A program made the translations under genes and the position numbers. From Cyanobacteria bacterium OH_SFB_17 (lineage in GTDB: Bacteria > Cyanobacteriota > Vampirovibrionia > Gastranaerophilales > Gastranaerophilaceae): a stretch of 12,464 nucleotides of DNA. The stretch covers positions 1 to 12,464 of the forward strand of contig JAEWYI010000105.1 of the NCBI GenBank assembly GCA_023395735.1, given 5' to 3'. The notes below the pieces were generated by a model. The model ran no database searches and had not been told where the DNA came from. It worked only from the letters and a program-made list of their open reading frames with translations. Positions 1 through 6,881 of the stretch are shown piece by piece; within the stretch, counting starts at the first letter, position 1, and every line of letters starts with the position of its first letter.

Positions 1-1
1 C

Positions 2-727
2 TCAAGATTCATTCTTGGCTCAGGAAAATACAACGTCGAGCTTATTAAAGCCGCAGTTGAGAATGCAAGCGCCGAAATCATCACCCTGGCAGTAAGAAGG
101 GTAAATTCAGACAGTGAAAACATCCTTGAATACATTCCTGAAAACTTAACGCTTCTTCCAAATACATCGGGCGCAAGAAATGCAGACGAAGCGATTAGAA
201 TAGCAAGACTGGCAAGAGAAATGTGCGGAAGTAATTTTGTTAAAATCGAAATAATGCGTGATTCAAAATATCTTTTGCCTGATAATTACCAAACAATAAA
301 AGCGACAGAAACACTTGCAAAAGAAGGGTTTATCGTTATGCCATATATGTATCCGGATTTGAATATCGCTAGAGATTTGGCAAATGCAGGGGCTGCAACA
401 ATAATGCCTTTGGCTGCTCCAATCGGCTCTAACAGAGGACTTTGTACAAAAGATTTCATTCAAATTTTGATAGATGAAATTGATTTGCCTATAATCGTAG
501 ATGCAGGCATTGGAAAGCCATCTCAAGCCTGTGAAGCTATGGAAATGGGAGTTTCTGCAATAATGGCAAACACAGCAATCGCAACCGCAGAAAATATTCC
601 TCTGATGGCTCAAGCCTTTAAAAAAGCAATCGAAGCCGGAAGAGAAGCATACTTAGCCAAAACAGGAAGAGTCATCGAAAAAGGCGCAGTAGCCTCTTCT
701 CCCCTAACAGGTTTTTTGGCAGACTAA
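2..727 (+). CDS. thiG: Thiazole synthase ThiG (5'-truncated by window edge)
   Basis: ThiG builds the thiazole phosphate ring of thiamine from 1-deoxy-D-xylulose 5-phosphate, ThiS thiocarboxylate and dehydroglycine, in the cytoplasm. The frame is open from the first bases, so the N-terminus lies outside the window; the visible part is 241 codons against about 255-260 for the whole protein. It begins SRFILGSGKY and continues with family motifs ITLAVRRVN, LLPNTSG, NFVKIEI (codon at 242-244 is the lysine expected to form the Schiff base with the sugar), PIGSNRGL and DAGIGKPSQACEAMEMG. An internal ATG at 221 is not the start because homology runs unbroken upstream of it. The next gene, thiH, starts 32 nt after the stop and supplies dehydroglycine, so the two form an operon. 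Confidence 0.96.
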   Translation, partial: SRFILGSGKYNVELIKAAVENASAEIITLAVRRVNSDSENILEYIPENLTLLPNTSGARNADEAIRIARLAREMCGSNFVKIEIMRDSKYLLPDNYQTIKATETLAKEGFIVMPYMYPDLNIARDLANAGAATIMPLAAPIGSNRGLCTKDFIQILIDEIDLPIIVDAGIGKPSQACEAMEMGVSAIMANTAIATAENIPLMAQAFKKAIEAGREAYLAKTGRVIEKGAVASSPLTGFLAD

Positions 728-759
728 GCACAAGATAAATATAGGATTAATGAAAAATA

Positions 760-1920
760 ATGACAAATAACAGAACAAACCACATGCATTATCTAGAAGA
801 TATGGAAATAATAAACTCGGATATAATGGAAAAAATCCAAACAGAAATGAAAGCCTATGATTACTCAAAATACACAAAACAAGATGTCATAAATGCGCTT
901 TCAAACGAAAGATGTTCACTTGAAGACTTTAAAGCGCTTCTTTCGCCTGCAGCAGAAGAATTTATAGAACAAATGGCACTAAAAGCAAAAGAAAAAACAA
1001 GAAAACATTTTGGAAACTCTGTTTATCTTTTTACCCCGTTATATATAGCAAATCATTGTGAAAATTACTGCATTTACTGCGGATTCAACTCACACAACAA
1101 AATTCAACGCGCAAAATTGAGCTATGAAGAAATAGAAAGAGAAATGAAAGCAATTGCAAAAAGCGGACTCGAAGAAATCTTAATCTTGACAGGAGAAAGC
1201 CGAAAAATGTCAGGGGTAGAATACATCGGGGAGGCCTGCAAAATAGCTAAAAAATATTTTAAAAATATCGGAGTAGAAGTTTATCCAATGAACACAAACG
1301 AGTATAAATTTTTAAAAGATTGCGGAGTTGATTATGTCACCGTATTCCAAGAAACTTACGACTCTGATAAATATGAAACCCTTCACCTTGCCGGTCACAA
1401 AAGAATTTATCCATACAGAATAAACTCCCAAGAACGCGCGCTTATTGGCGGTATGCGAGGAGTTGGTTTTGCTGCTCTTTTAGGGCTTGCAGATTTCAGA
1501 AAAGATGCTTTTGCAACAGGTCTTCACGCCCATTTAGTCCAAAAGAAATACCCGCATGCGGAAATTTCTTTTTCTTGTCCCAGACTAAGACCAATAATCA
1601 ACAATGACAAGATAAACCCAAAAGATGTTCACGAAACACAACTTTTGCAAATAATGTGCGCTTATAGAATTTTTATGCCGTTTGCAGGCATGACAATCTC
1701 GACAAGAGAACGAAAAGATTTTAGAGACAATGTAGTTGGACTTGCCGCAACAAAAATTTCTGCAGGTGTAAGCACAGGAATAGGAAGTCACTCAGAAGAT
1801 GCCGTGGACAAAGGTGATAACCAATTTGAAATTGCAGATAACAGAGATGTTGAAGAAGTATATCAAGATATCAAAAAAAAAGGGCTTCAACCTGTAATGA
1901 ACGACTATGTTAATGTTTAA
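760..1920 (+). CDS. thiH: 2-iminoacetate synthase ThiH (radical SAM)
   Basis: ThiH cleaves L-tyrosine to 2-iminoacetate (dehydroglycine) and p-cresol, feeding ThiG in thiazole synthesis. The radical SAM cluster motif CX3CX2C is present as C100, C104 and C107 in NHCENYCIYCGF. Other family stretches are ILILTGESRK, VTVFQETY, HKRIYPYR, RGVGFAALLGLADFR, SFSCPRLRP and the C-terminal AGVSTGIGSH. At 386 aa the length is normal or slightly long. The start at 760 has only a weak AGGA at 743-746, 13 nt upstream; a downstream Met codon at 784 is possible but has no better ribosome site. A ThiH-type enzyme instead of the oxygen-using glycine oxidase ThiO suggests anaerobic life. The gene is probably co-transcribed with thiG. 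Confidence 0.96.
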   Translation: MTNNRTNHMHYLEDMEIINSDIMEKIQTEMKAYDYSKYTKQDVINALSNERCSLEDFKALLSPAAEEFIEQMALKAKEKTRKHFGNSVYLFTPLYIANHCENYCIYCGFNSHNKIQRAKLSYEEIEREMKAIAKSGLEEILILTGESRKMSGVEYIGEACKIAKKYFKNIGVEVYPMNTNEYKFLKDCGVDYVTVFQETYDSDKYETLHLAGHKRIYPYRINSQERALIGGMRGVGFAALLGLADFRKDAFATGLHAHLVQKKYPHAEISFSCPRLRPIINNDKINPKDVHETQLLQIMCAYRIFMPFAGMTISTRERKDFRDNVVGLAATKISAGVSTGIGSHSEDAVDKGDNQFEIADNRDVEEVYQDIKKKGLQPVMNDYVNV

Positions 1921-1943
1921 TTTTTTCTGAAAATATAACTATT

Positions 1944-1968
1944 GTTGGCGCCAACTTCGCTGGCGCCA
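1944..1968. repeat. GGCGCC-rich hairpin after thiH
   Basis: A perfect 12-nt palindrome (GTTGGCGCCAAC, 1944-1955) is followed by a second palindromic TGGCGCCA (1961-1968). The two TGGCGCCA copies (1946-1953 and 1961-1968) can also pair with each other around a 7-nt loop. It lies 23 nt after the thiH stop. It may help end thi transcription, but only CTTTC follows the stem rather than a clean T tract, so an intrinsic terminator is uncertain. It is strikingly GC-rich for its surroundings. Confidence 0.55.
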
Positions 1969-2014
1969 CTTTCATATATTAATCTTTTATAAAGTAGTGG
2001 AATTAATATTTTCA

Positions 2015-2046
2015 TTGGGTATAATAAGATTATCGAGATATGAGGA
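2015..2046 (+). promoter_or_regulatory. Possible promoter and RBS for the 2053-6817 operon
   Basis: A consensus -10 box TATAAT sits at 2020-2025, preceded by TTGGG, with no good -35 box at the expected distance. A GAGGA ribosome site at 2042-2046 lies 6 nt before the ATG at 2053. If real, the transcript would begin near 2032 with a very short leader and could drive the whole overlapping gene block downstream. Confidence 0.4.
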
Positions 2047-2052
2047 TTATTT

Positions 2053-2847
2053 ATGCAAGAAGTTATAAACGTTTCAAACAAACCTATTAAGATTTCAACA
2101 ATTGATTTCAACTGTGATTTGGCTCAGAGCTTTGGGGTTTACAAAAATGATAAAGAGTATGATTTATTAGATTATGTAAGTTCCGTAAATGTATCTACAG
2201 GGTTTCACGCAGGCGATCCAATTGCGATAAAAAATGCGCTTTGTGCTGTCAAAGACAAAAATGTTGTATTAGGTGCACACATAGGATTCAACGATATTCA
2301 AGGTTTCGGCTCCAGAATGATGAATTTGACTGAAGAAGAAGTTGAAGCAATTGTTATTTACCAAGTCGGAGCATTAATGAATTTTGCAAAAGCTTATGGG
2401 CTTGAAGTGGAACACGTAAGACCTCACGGCGCAATGTACAAACTCGCAGCTCAAAATTTTCAATTTTCTGTTGCTATCGCAAAAGCAGTTAAGAAATGTT
2501 CTAAATGGTTGACATACGTTGGAGCAGCAGGTGATGTGCTTGAAAAAACAGGTGACTTTGTTAAACTTCCTATTGCTCAGGAAATAAAATTCAATATGGT
2601 ATACGGAGCTGATGGCACAGTTGATTATTCACAAAAAGAAATATCAGACAGCGAAATTTTGAAACGAAGATTTCAAAAATACATTCAATCTTCTCAAATT
2701 GCAAATAGCGCGGGCGGATTGTCCTTAATAAAAGCTGATACAATTCATTTTTCAAATACTTCAATTGAGTTGGCAAAATATGCAAACGAACTATTAATTC
2801 CAACGCCTGTTAATTACGCAAAAGTTGAAAATACGGGTTGGGTATAA
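2053..2847 (+). CDS. LamB/YcsF family protein, divergent PxpA (5-oxoprolinase subunit A)-like
   Basis: The family's characterised member, PxpA, works with PxpB and PxpC to hydrolyse 5-oxoproline to glutamate in the cytoplasm. At 264 aa the length is normal. The N-terminal half keeps the family pattern: IDFNCDLAQSFG, VSTGFHAGDP, LGAHIGFND, GFGSRMM, YQVGALM and HVRPHGAMYK. It differs where I expect strong conservation: AQ replaces the GE after NCDL, ST replaces AC before GFHAGD, and the C-terminal FADR and HGD motifs are not recognisable. No pxpB or pxpC homologue is seen nearby. The start has a good GAGGA site. The fold assignment is secure. The 5-oxoprolinase function is doubtful; it may be a paralogue with another substrate. 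The gene ends 25 nt before the YvcK-like gene and is probably co-transcribed with it. Confidence 0.85.
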   Translation: MQEVINVSNKPIKISTIDFNCDLAQSFGVYKNDKEYDLLDYVSSVNVSTGFHAGDPIAIKNALCAVKDKNVVLGAHIGFNDIQGFGSRMMNLTEEEVEAIVIYQVGALMNFAKAYGLEVEHVRPHGAMYKLAAQNFQFSVAIAKAVKKCSKWLTYVGAAGDVLEKTGDFVKLPIAQEIKFNMVYGADGTVDYSQKEISDSEILKRRFQKYIQSSQIANSAGGLSLIKADTIHFSNTSIELAKYANELLIPTPVNYAKVENTGWV

Positions 2848-2872
2848 GATCATACAAAGAGGGTAAATAATT

Positions 2873-4231
2873 ATGAAAATGTTTTCTAAAGATAGTATCA
2901 AGATGCCGAAAGATGCAGGATGGTTAATGCCTGGCCTGCAGGTAAAAAGATGGTTTGCAATGATTTTTTTAGGCTCTTTGCTTATTGCTTTAGGAACAAT
3001 GATTGTATTTAATATGCGACCTATATTTTTCACTATGGAATTTATAAGATACATCGCAGCAAACGCACCTTCGGGGATTGTCGGCTTGTTTGTGGCTGTT
3101 ATTGGTGCAGCTATCTTTTTCAAAGGTTGGCAAAAAACGAACCTGTCAATGTTAGATTTGAACAATGGCAGAGAAAAAGAGACGATGCTTGAAGCTTTAT
3201 ATAGAAGAAGAAAACTCAACAGAGGTCCTAAAATTGTTGCAGTAGGCGGCGGTACCGGACTTTCAATGTTGTTAAAAGGAATTAAAAAAATCACAAATAA
3301 TGTAACAGCTATTGTTACTGTTGGTGATGACGGCGGAAGCTCAGGCCGGTTAAGAGAAGAAATGGGAATTTTGCCTCCTGGCGATATCAGAAACTGTATT
3401 GCGGCTTTGGCTGATGACGAAGATTTAGTTACAAAATTGTTTCAATATAGATTCAAATCAGGCGAAGGCCTTGAAGGACACAGCTTTGGCAATCTTTTCT
3501 TGACTGCATTATGCGCTATTACAGGCGATATGGTAAGTGCGGTTAAGGAATCATCGAATGTTTTGTCTATAAGAGGAAGGGTTTTGCCATCAACACTTGA
3601 TGACATGAAACTCGTTGCCGAGATGGAAGATGGAAGAATTATTCGCGGAGAATCCAATATTCCTGAAGCTCATGGAAAAATCAAAAGATTATTCACTGAT
3701 CCTGAAAACTGCAGACCGCTTCAAGATGCAATTGATGCAATAAAAGATGCCGATTTAATCATATTGGGACCAGGAAGCCTTTATACAAGCGTTATTCCTA
3801 ATTTATTAATCAAAGAAATTTCCAACGAAATCATAAATTCGAACGCAAAAAAAATCTATGTTTGCAATATTATGACGCAACCTGGAGAAACTGATGATTA
3901 TGCGGTGTCTTCTCACGTAAATGCTTTAATCCAGCACGCAGGCGACAAAAACATTATGAATGCTGTTTTAGTCAACGACAGCTTGCCTGATAATTTAGCT
4001 CAAAAATATCAGCTTGCTAAATCTTTCCCTGTAAAATTGGACGTTGATAATATCAAAAAACTCGGTATTCGTACAGTTTCCAAAAAACTTATTGAAGAGA
4101 GCAAAGAAGGATTAGTCAGACACAGTTCAAACAGAGTTGCCAGAGCTATCTATCACTGGTATAGAAAACAACAGCAACAAGATAAAAACTCTATTTTTAA
4201 CACTAAAGAAGAAAAAGTATGTCAAAAATAA
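2873..4231 (+). CDS. Membrane-anchored YvcK/CofD-like protein (gluconeogenesis factor family)
   Basis: YvcK proteins bind UDP-sugars and adjust central carbon flux and envelope synthesis; they share a fold with CofD. The core starts at about residue 118 with GPKIVAVGGGTGLS (glycine-rich loop G125-G129), followed by TVGDDGGSSGRLR (D152-R159), GILPPGDIRNC, GHSFGNLFL, RGESNIPEAHGKI and GPGSLYTSVIPNL (from 299). Before it lie two predicted membrane segments (about residues 27-48 and 67-84) after a WLMPGLQVKRW start, an extension that Bacillus-type YvcK lacks and that I associate with cyanobacterial homologues. The total of 452 aa fits core plus extension. The start at 2873 has AGAGGG at 2858-2863; the ATG two codons on is an alternative. 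The 3' end overlaps panB by 13 nt, implying translational coupling. Confidence 0.9.
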   Translation: MKMFSKDSIKMPKDAGWLMPGLQVKRWFAMIFLGSLLIALGTMIVFNMRPIFFTMEFIRYIAANAPSGIVGLFVAVIGAAIFFKGWQKTNLSMLDLNNGREKETMLEALYRRRKLNRGPKIVAVGGGTGLSMLLKGIKKITNNVTAIVTVGDDGGSSGRLREEMGILPPGDIRNCIAALADDEDLVTKLFQYRFKSGEGLEGHSFGNLFLTALCAITGDMVSAVKESSNVLSIRGRVLPSTLDDMKLVAEMEDGRIIRGESNIPEAHGKIKRLFTDPENCRPLQDAIDAIKDADLIILGPGSLYTSVIPNLLIKEISNEIINSNAKKIYVCNIMTQPGETDDYAVSSHVNALIQHAGDKNIMNAVLVNDSLPDNLAQKYQLAKSFPVKLDVDNIKKLGIRTVSKKLIEESKEGLVRHSSNRVARAIYHWYRKQQQQDKNSIFNTKEEKVCQK

Positions 4232-5070
4232 GCGTTAATAAAATTCAAAAGAAAAAAAATGACGGTCAAAGAATCACAGCTTTGACCGCTTATGATTATT
4301 CAACAGCAAAATATTTAGACGAAGCTGGACTCGACATAATCTTAGTCGGTGATTCTCTTGCGATGGTAGCTTTGGGATACGAAAACACTTTGTCAGTTGG
4401 AATCGAAGAAATGCTTGTTTTTACGAAAGCAGTTTCAAGAGGCGTAAAAAATTCGTTAGTAATCGGTGATATGCCTTTTATGAGCTATCATACGAGTGTC
4501 TCAGATGCGGTTAAAAATTCAGGAGAAATGATTAAAGCAGGAGCCGGTGCTGTAAAGCTTGAAGGCGGCGGAAAGTATATGTGCGAAGTTACAGAAAGAC
4601 TTACCCAAAGTGGCATTCCTGTATTGGCGCATTTAGGCTTCACTCCTCAATTTTTGAACACAATCGGCGGCTACAACATTCAGGGCAAAAGTTTTGACAA
4701 AACTCTGGCGATTCTAGATCAGGCAAAAGAACTCGAAAAAGCAGGAGCTTTTGCACTTGTACTAGAAATGGTTCCTGAAGAAAGCGCGAAATTCATCACA
4801 GATAATTTATCTATTCCAACAATCGGAATAGGTGCAGGTAGATATTGCAGCGGACAAATTTTAGTTTCTGACGATGTTTTTGGTAAATTTGCTGATTTCA
4901 CCCCCAAATTTGCTCGCAAATTTGCGGATATGGCAAGTTTAATTAAAAACAGCGCTGAAAATTATGTAAAAGAGGTTGCAGAAGGAAGTTTTCCATCAAT
5001 AGCAGAAACTTTCAACCTTTCTGCAGAAGAAAAAAAACAATTGGAAATTCATTCAGGTGTAAAATGTTAG
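4219..5070 (+). CDS. panB: 3-methyl-2-oxobutanoate hydroxymethyltransferase PanB
   Basis: PanB transfers a hydroxymethyl group from 5,10-methylenetetrahydrofolate to 2-oxoisovalerate, giving ketopantoate, the first committed step of pantothenate and CoA synthesis. Family motifs appear in order: TAYDY (23-27), LVGDS with metal ligand D45, GDMPF with D84, VKLEGG with E115, AHLGFTPQ (137-144), LEMVP with the expected catalytic E183, IGIGAG, CSGQILVSDD and FTPKFARKF. The 283-aa length is slightly above the usual 260-280. The start lies inside the end of the yvcK-like gene with no strong ribosome site, only a purine-rich stretch, consistent with coupled translation. The 3' end overlaps panC by 7 nt. 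Confidence 0.97.
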   Translation: MSKISVNKIQKKKNDGQRITALTAYDYSTAKYLDEAGLDIILVGDSLAMVALGYENTLSVGIEEMLVFTKAVSRGVKNSLVIGDMPFMSYHTSVSDAVKNSGEMIKAGAGAVKLEGGGKYMCEVTERLTQSGIPVLAHLGFTPQFLNTIGGYNIQGKSFDKTLAILDQAKELEKAGAFALVLEMVPEESAKFITDNLSIPTIGIGAGRYCSGQILVSDDVFGKFADFTPKFARKFADMASLIKNSAENYVKEVAEGSFPSIAETFNLSAEEKKQLEIHSGVKC

Positions 5071-5915
5071 TAAAAAAAATTCAAGAACTAAAAGAAAAAA
5101 TCGCGATATGGAAAAAAGAAGGCTATACAATCGGGCTTGTTCCGACAATGGGAGCGCTTCATGAAGGTCATTTAAGCCTTATTAAAAAAGCCGTTGAAAA
5201 ATGTGACAAGGTTGTAGTTTCAGTTTTTGTAAACCCGATACAATTTGGGCCAAGCGAAGATTTAGACAAATACCCGCGCACACTGGAAAAAGATTTAGAG
5301 CTTTGCCAAAAAGCTGGAGTTGAAGCTGTCTTTGCACCATCACCTCAAGAAATGTATGGCGAAGGCAATCATTCAAACGATTTTTTCACATACGTAGCAC
5401 CACCTTTTTTCTATGTTAATAAATTGTGTGGAAAAAGCAGAGTCGGACATTTTGACGGAGTTTGCACTGTTGTATTGAAACTTTTCAATATCACTCAGGC
5501 TGATTTTGCATTCTTTGGGCAAAAAGATGCGCAGCAGTTGATTATATTAAAAAAGATGGTAAATGATTTAAACGTTCCTGTCCAAATTATCTCTTGCCCG
5601 ATTGTAAGAGACGAAAAAGGGCTTGCGCTAAGCTCTAGAAACAATTATTTGTCAACCGAAGGAAAAGAAAATGCTCTCGCTTTAAACAAAATCTTGACAA
5701 ATATTAAATCATGTTATAAAAAAGGAATTAAGGATGTAAGCGCACTTTGTGAAACTGCGTTTTCATTTTTAAACGAGCATCACGAACTTGAATATTTGGA
5801 GTTTGTGGATGCAGATAATCTTGAAGAAAAATCTCAGGCTGATGACAACACTTTGGTTTTAATTGCACTTAAAGTTGATAACGTGAGGTTGATAGACAAT
5901 TGCTTTATAAAATAG
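5064..5915 (+). CDS. panC: Pantothenate synthetase PanC (pantoate-beta-alanine ligase)
   Basis: PanC joins pantoate and beta-alanine using ATP, through a pantoyl-adenylate, to make pantothenate. The sequence shows VPTMGALHEGHLSLI with the nucleotide-binding HxGH at H33-H36, FVNPIQFGPSEDLDKYPRT, CGKSRVGHFDGV, FGQKDAQQL, CPIVRDEKGLALSSRN (the KMSKS-like loop) and a small C-terminal domain. The 283-aa length is typical. The ATG at 5064 overlaps the panB stop and has AGGTG at 5055-5059. With panB it covers two steps of the pathway. Neither the ketopantoate reductase nor the beta-alanine supply gene panD is in the window. The 3' end overlaps the next gene by 16 nt. Confidence 0.97.
   Translation: MLVKKIQELKEKIAIWKKEGYTIGLVPTMGALHEGHLSLIKKAVEKCDKVVVSVFVNPIQFGPSEDLDKYPRTLEKDLELCQKAGVEAVFAPSPQEMYGEGNHSNDFFTYVAPPFFYVNKLCGKSRVGHFDGVCTVVLKLFNITQADFAFFGQKDAQQLIILKKMVNDLNVPVQIISCPIVRDEKGLALSSRNNYLSTEGKENALALNKILTNIKSCYKKGIKDVSALCETAFSFLNEHHELEYLEFVDADNLEEKSQADDNTLVLIALKVDNVRLIDNCFIK
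5885..5902 (+). promoter_or_regulatory. RBS that selects a TTG start inside panC
   Basis: GAGG at 5885-5888 lies 11 nt before TTG at 5900-5902. No ATG occurs in that frame until about codon 86, inside the second membrane segment, so a TTG start at 5900 best preserves the first membrane segment of the downstream protein. Confidence 0.5.
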
Positions 5916-6817
5916 GTAAAAAGTTTTTTGCATATTTAAAAGATTTTCTTAACTTTTTAAGAGTATTTTTGGTGTTTTTATCTTTTGCGGTGATTTTATT
6001 TTGGCTCTTGCAACTCTGGGTGCCGCCTTTTGTCGAACCGGTTGCGCCGTTTTTCAACTCAATAAAAGATTTCACTCACCTCTTCTACAACAGAACCGTA
6101 TCTATTGATGAAGTCGTAATTGATTTTTCATTCCTTTTGGATGCAATAATTTTTATGATAATAGTTTGGGCGCTAAAATTTGTAGTCGAACAAATTGAGT
6201 TTGTAGAAAACCAATACGAATCTTTTTATGCAAAAGTAAAACGGAAAGCCGAGGCGTTATTTAACGTTGCATTGGAACAAGAGGCTGTTATTGCAGAGCT
6301 TAAAAACAACTCATTTATGATACTTGTTAATATGCAAGTCGAAAACCTTATGAAAAGCACAATGTTTAATAGTGACGCAAAGGTTGGACTTGATGAAAAA
6401 CGTGATGAAATTTTATCTGATTTTGTTGAACTTGCAGGCGAAAATATTAAAGCCGACAAAAAAATTATTGAAGAAGGCGTTTTACTATATTTCAACGATT
6501 TTTCTGATGTAGATAAAAATATTACGCAACTCGAAAATGTTATAAAAGCTATAAGAGAAAAATACTACGCACAAAAATGGCTTATAACTTTTTATGGAGC
6601 GCTTGATTCATATTCAACGCCAAAAGATATAATGGCAAAAGTAAAAGTTTTACTCAGGTTACAAAAACTCGGATTGAAAAATAAAATTATTTGCATCGCT
6701 TCTTTCAAACAAAGGTATTCACTGCAAAAAAATCCTAAGTATAGAATAACCGCAGAAGGATATTATAAAATTTCAGAAGAGATGGAAGAGGTTTATGTTT
6801 TAGAAAATAAGTATTAA
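5900..6817 (+). CDS. Unknown two-TM membrane protein with charged cytoplasmic domain
   Basis: I do not recognise the family. The 305-aa product (TTG start) has two hydrophobic helices, about residues 18-40 and 74-96, separated by a roughly 33-residue loop. A long charged region follows from about residue 97. Its first part (VEQIEFVENQYESF to EQEAVIAELK) is helical with possible coiled-coil character. The C-terminal part contains EKYYAQKWLITFYG, KVKVLLRLQKLGLKNKI and a final YRITAEGYYKIS segment. No enzymatic motif, signal peptide or metal site is evident. It overlaps the panC stop by 16 nt, so it is the last gene of the operon and probably translationally coupled. It may be a membrane-attached scaffold or regulator, but nothing in the sequence fixes a role. 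Confidence 0.75.
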   Translation: MLYKIGKKFFAYLKDFLNFLRVFLVFLSFAVILFWLLQLWVPPFVEPVAPFFNSIKDFTHLFYNRTVSIDEVVIDFSFLLDAIIFMIIVWALKFVVEQIEFVENQYESFYAKVKRKAEALFNVALEQEAVIAELKNNSFMILVNMQVENLMKSTMFNSDAKVGLDEKRDEILSDFVELAGENIKADKKIIEEGVLLYFNDFSDVDKNITQLENVIKAIREKYYAQKWLITFYGALDSYSTPKDIMAKVKVLLRLQKLGLKNKIICIASFKQRYSLQKNPKYRITAEGYYKISEEMEEVYVLENKY

Positions 6818-6829
6818 TATAAATTTTAC

Positions 6830-6873
6830 TTGAAAAATATTAATAACTTATACTATAATGGGATAAAGGTAGG
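6830..6873 (+). promoter_or_regulatory. Sigma70-type promoter and RBS for the Gfo/Idh oxidoreductase
   Basis: TTGAAA (6830-6835), an 18-nt spacer and TATAAT (6854-6859) form a good -35/-10 pair in the gap between the preceding operon and the ATG at 6882. AAGG (6866-6869) and AGG (6871-6873) give a ribosome site; the second is 8 nt from the start. Transcription would begin close to the ribosome site, so the leader is very short. Confidence 0.55.
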
Positions 6874-6881
6874 TAAAAATT

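Noticed and set aside
2794..3294. 166-codon open frame antisense to the yvcK-like gene
   Set aside because: It lies opposite strongly conserved coding sequence and shows no recognisable family or start signal.
4883..4928. Three close copies of AAATTTGC in panB, encoding KFAD..KFARKFAD
   Set aside because: The protein stretch matches the ordinary PanB FTPKF-K-F region, so this is codon coincidence rather than a repeat expansion.
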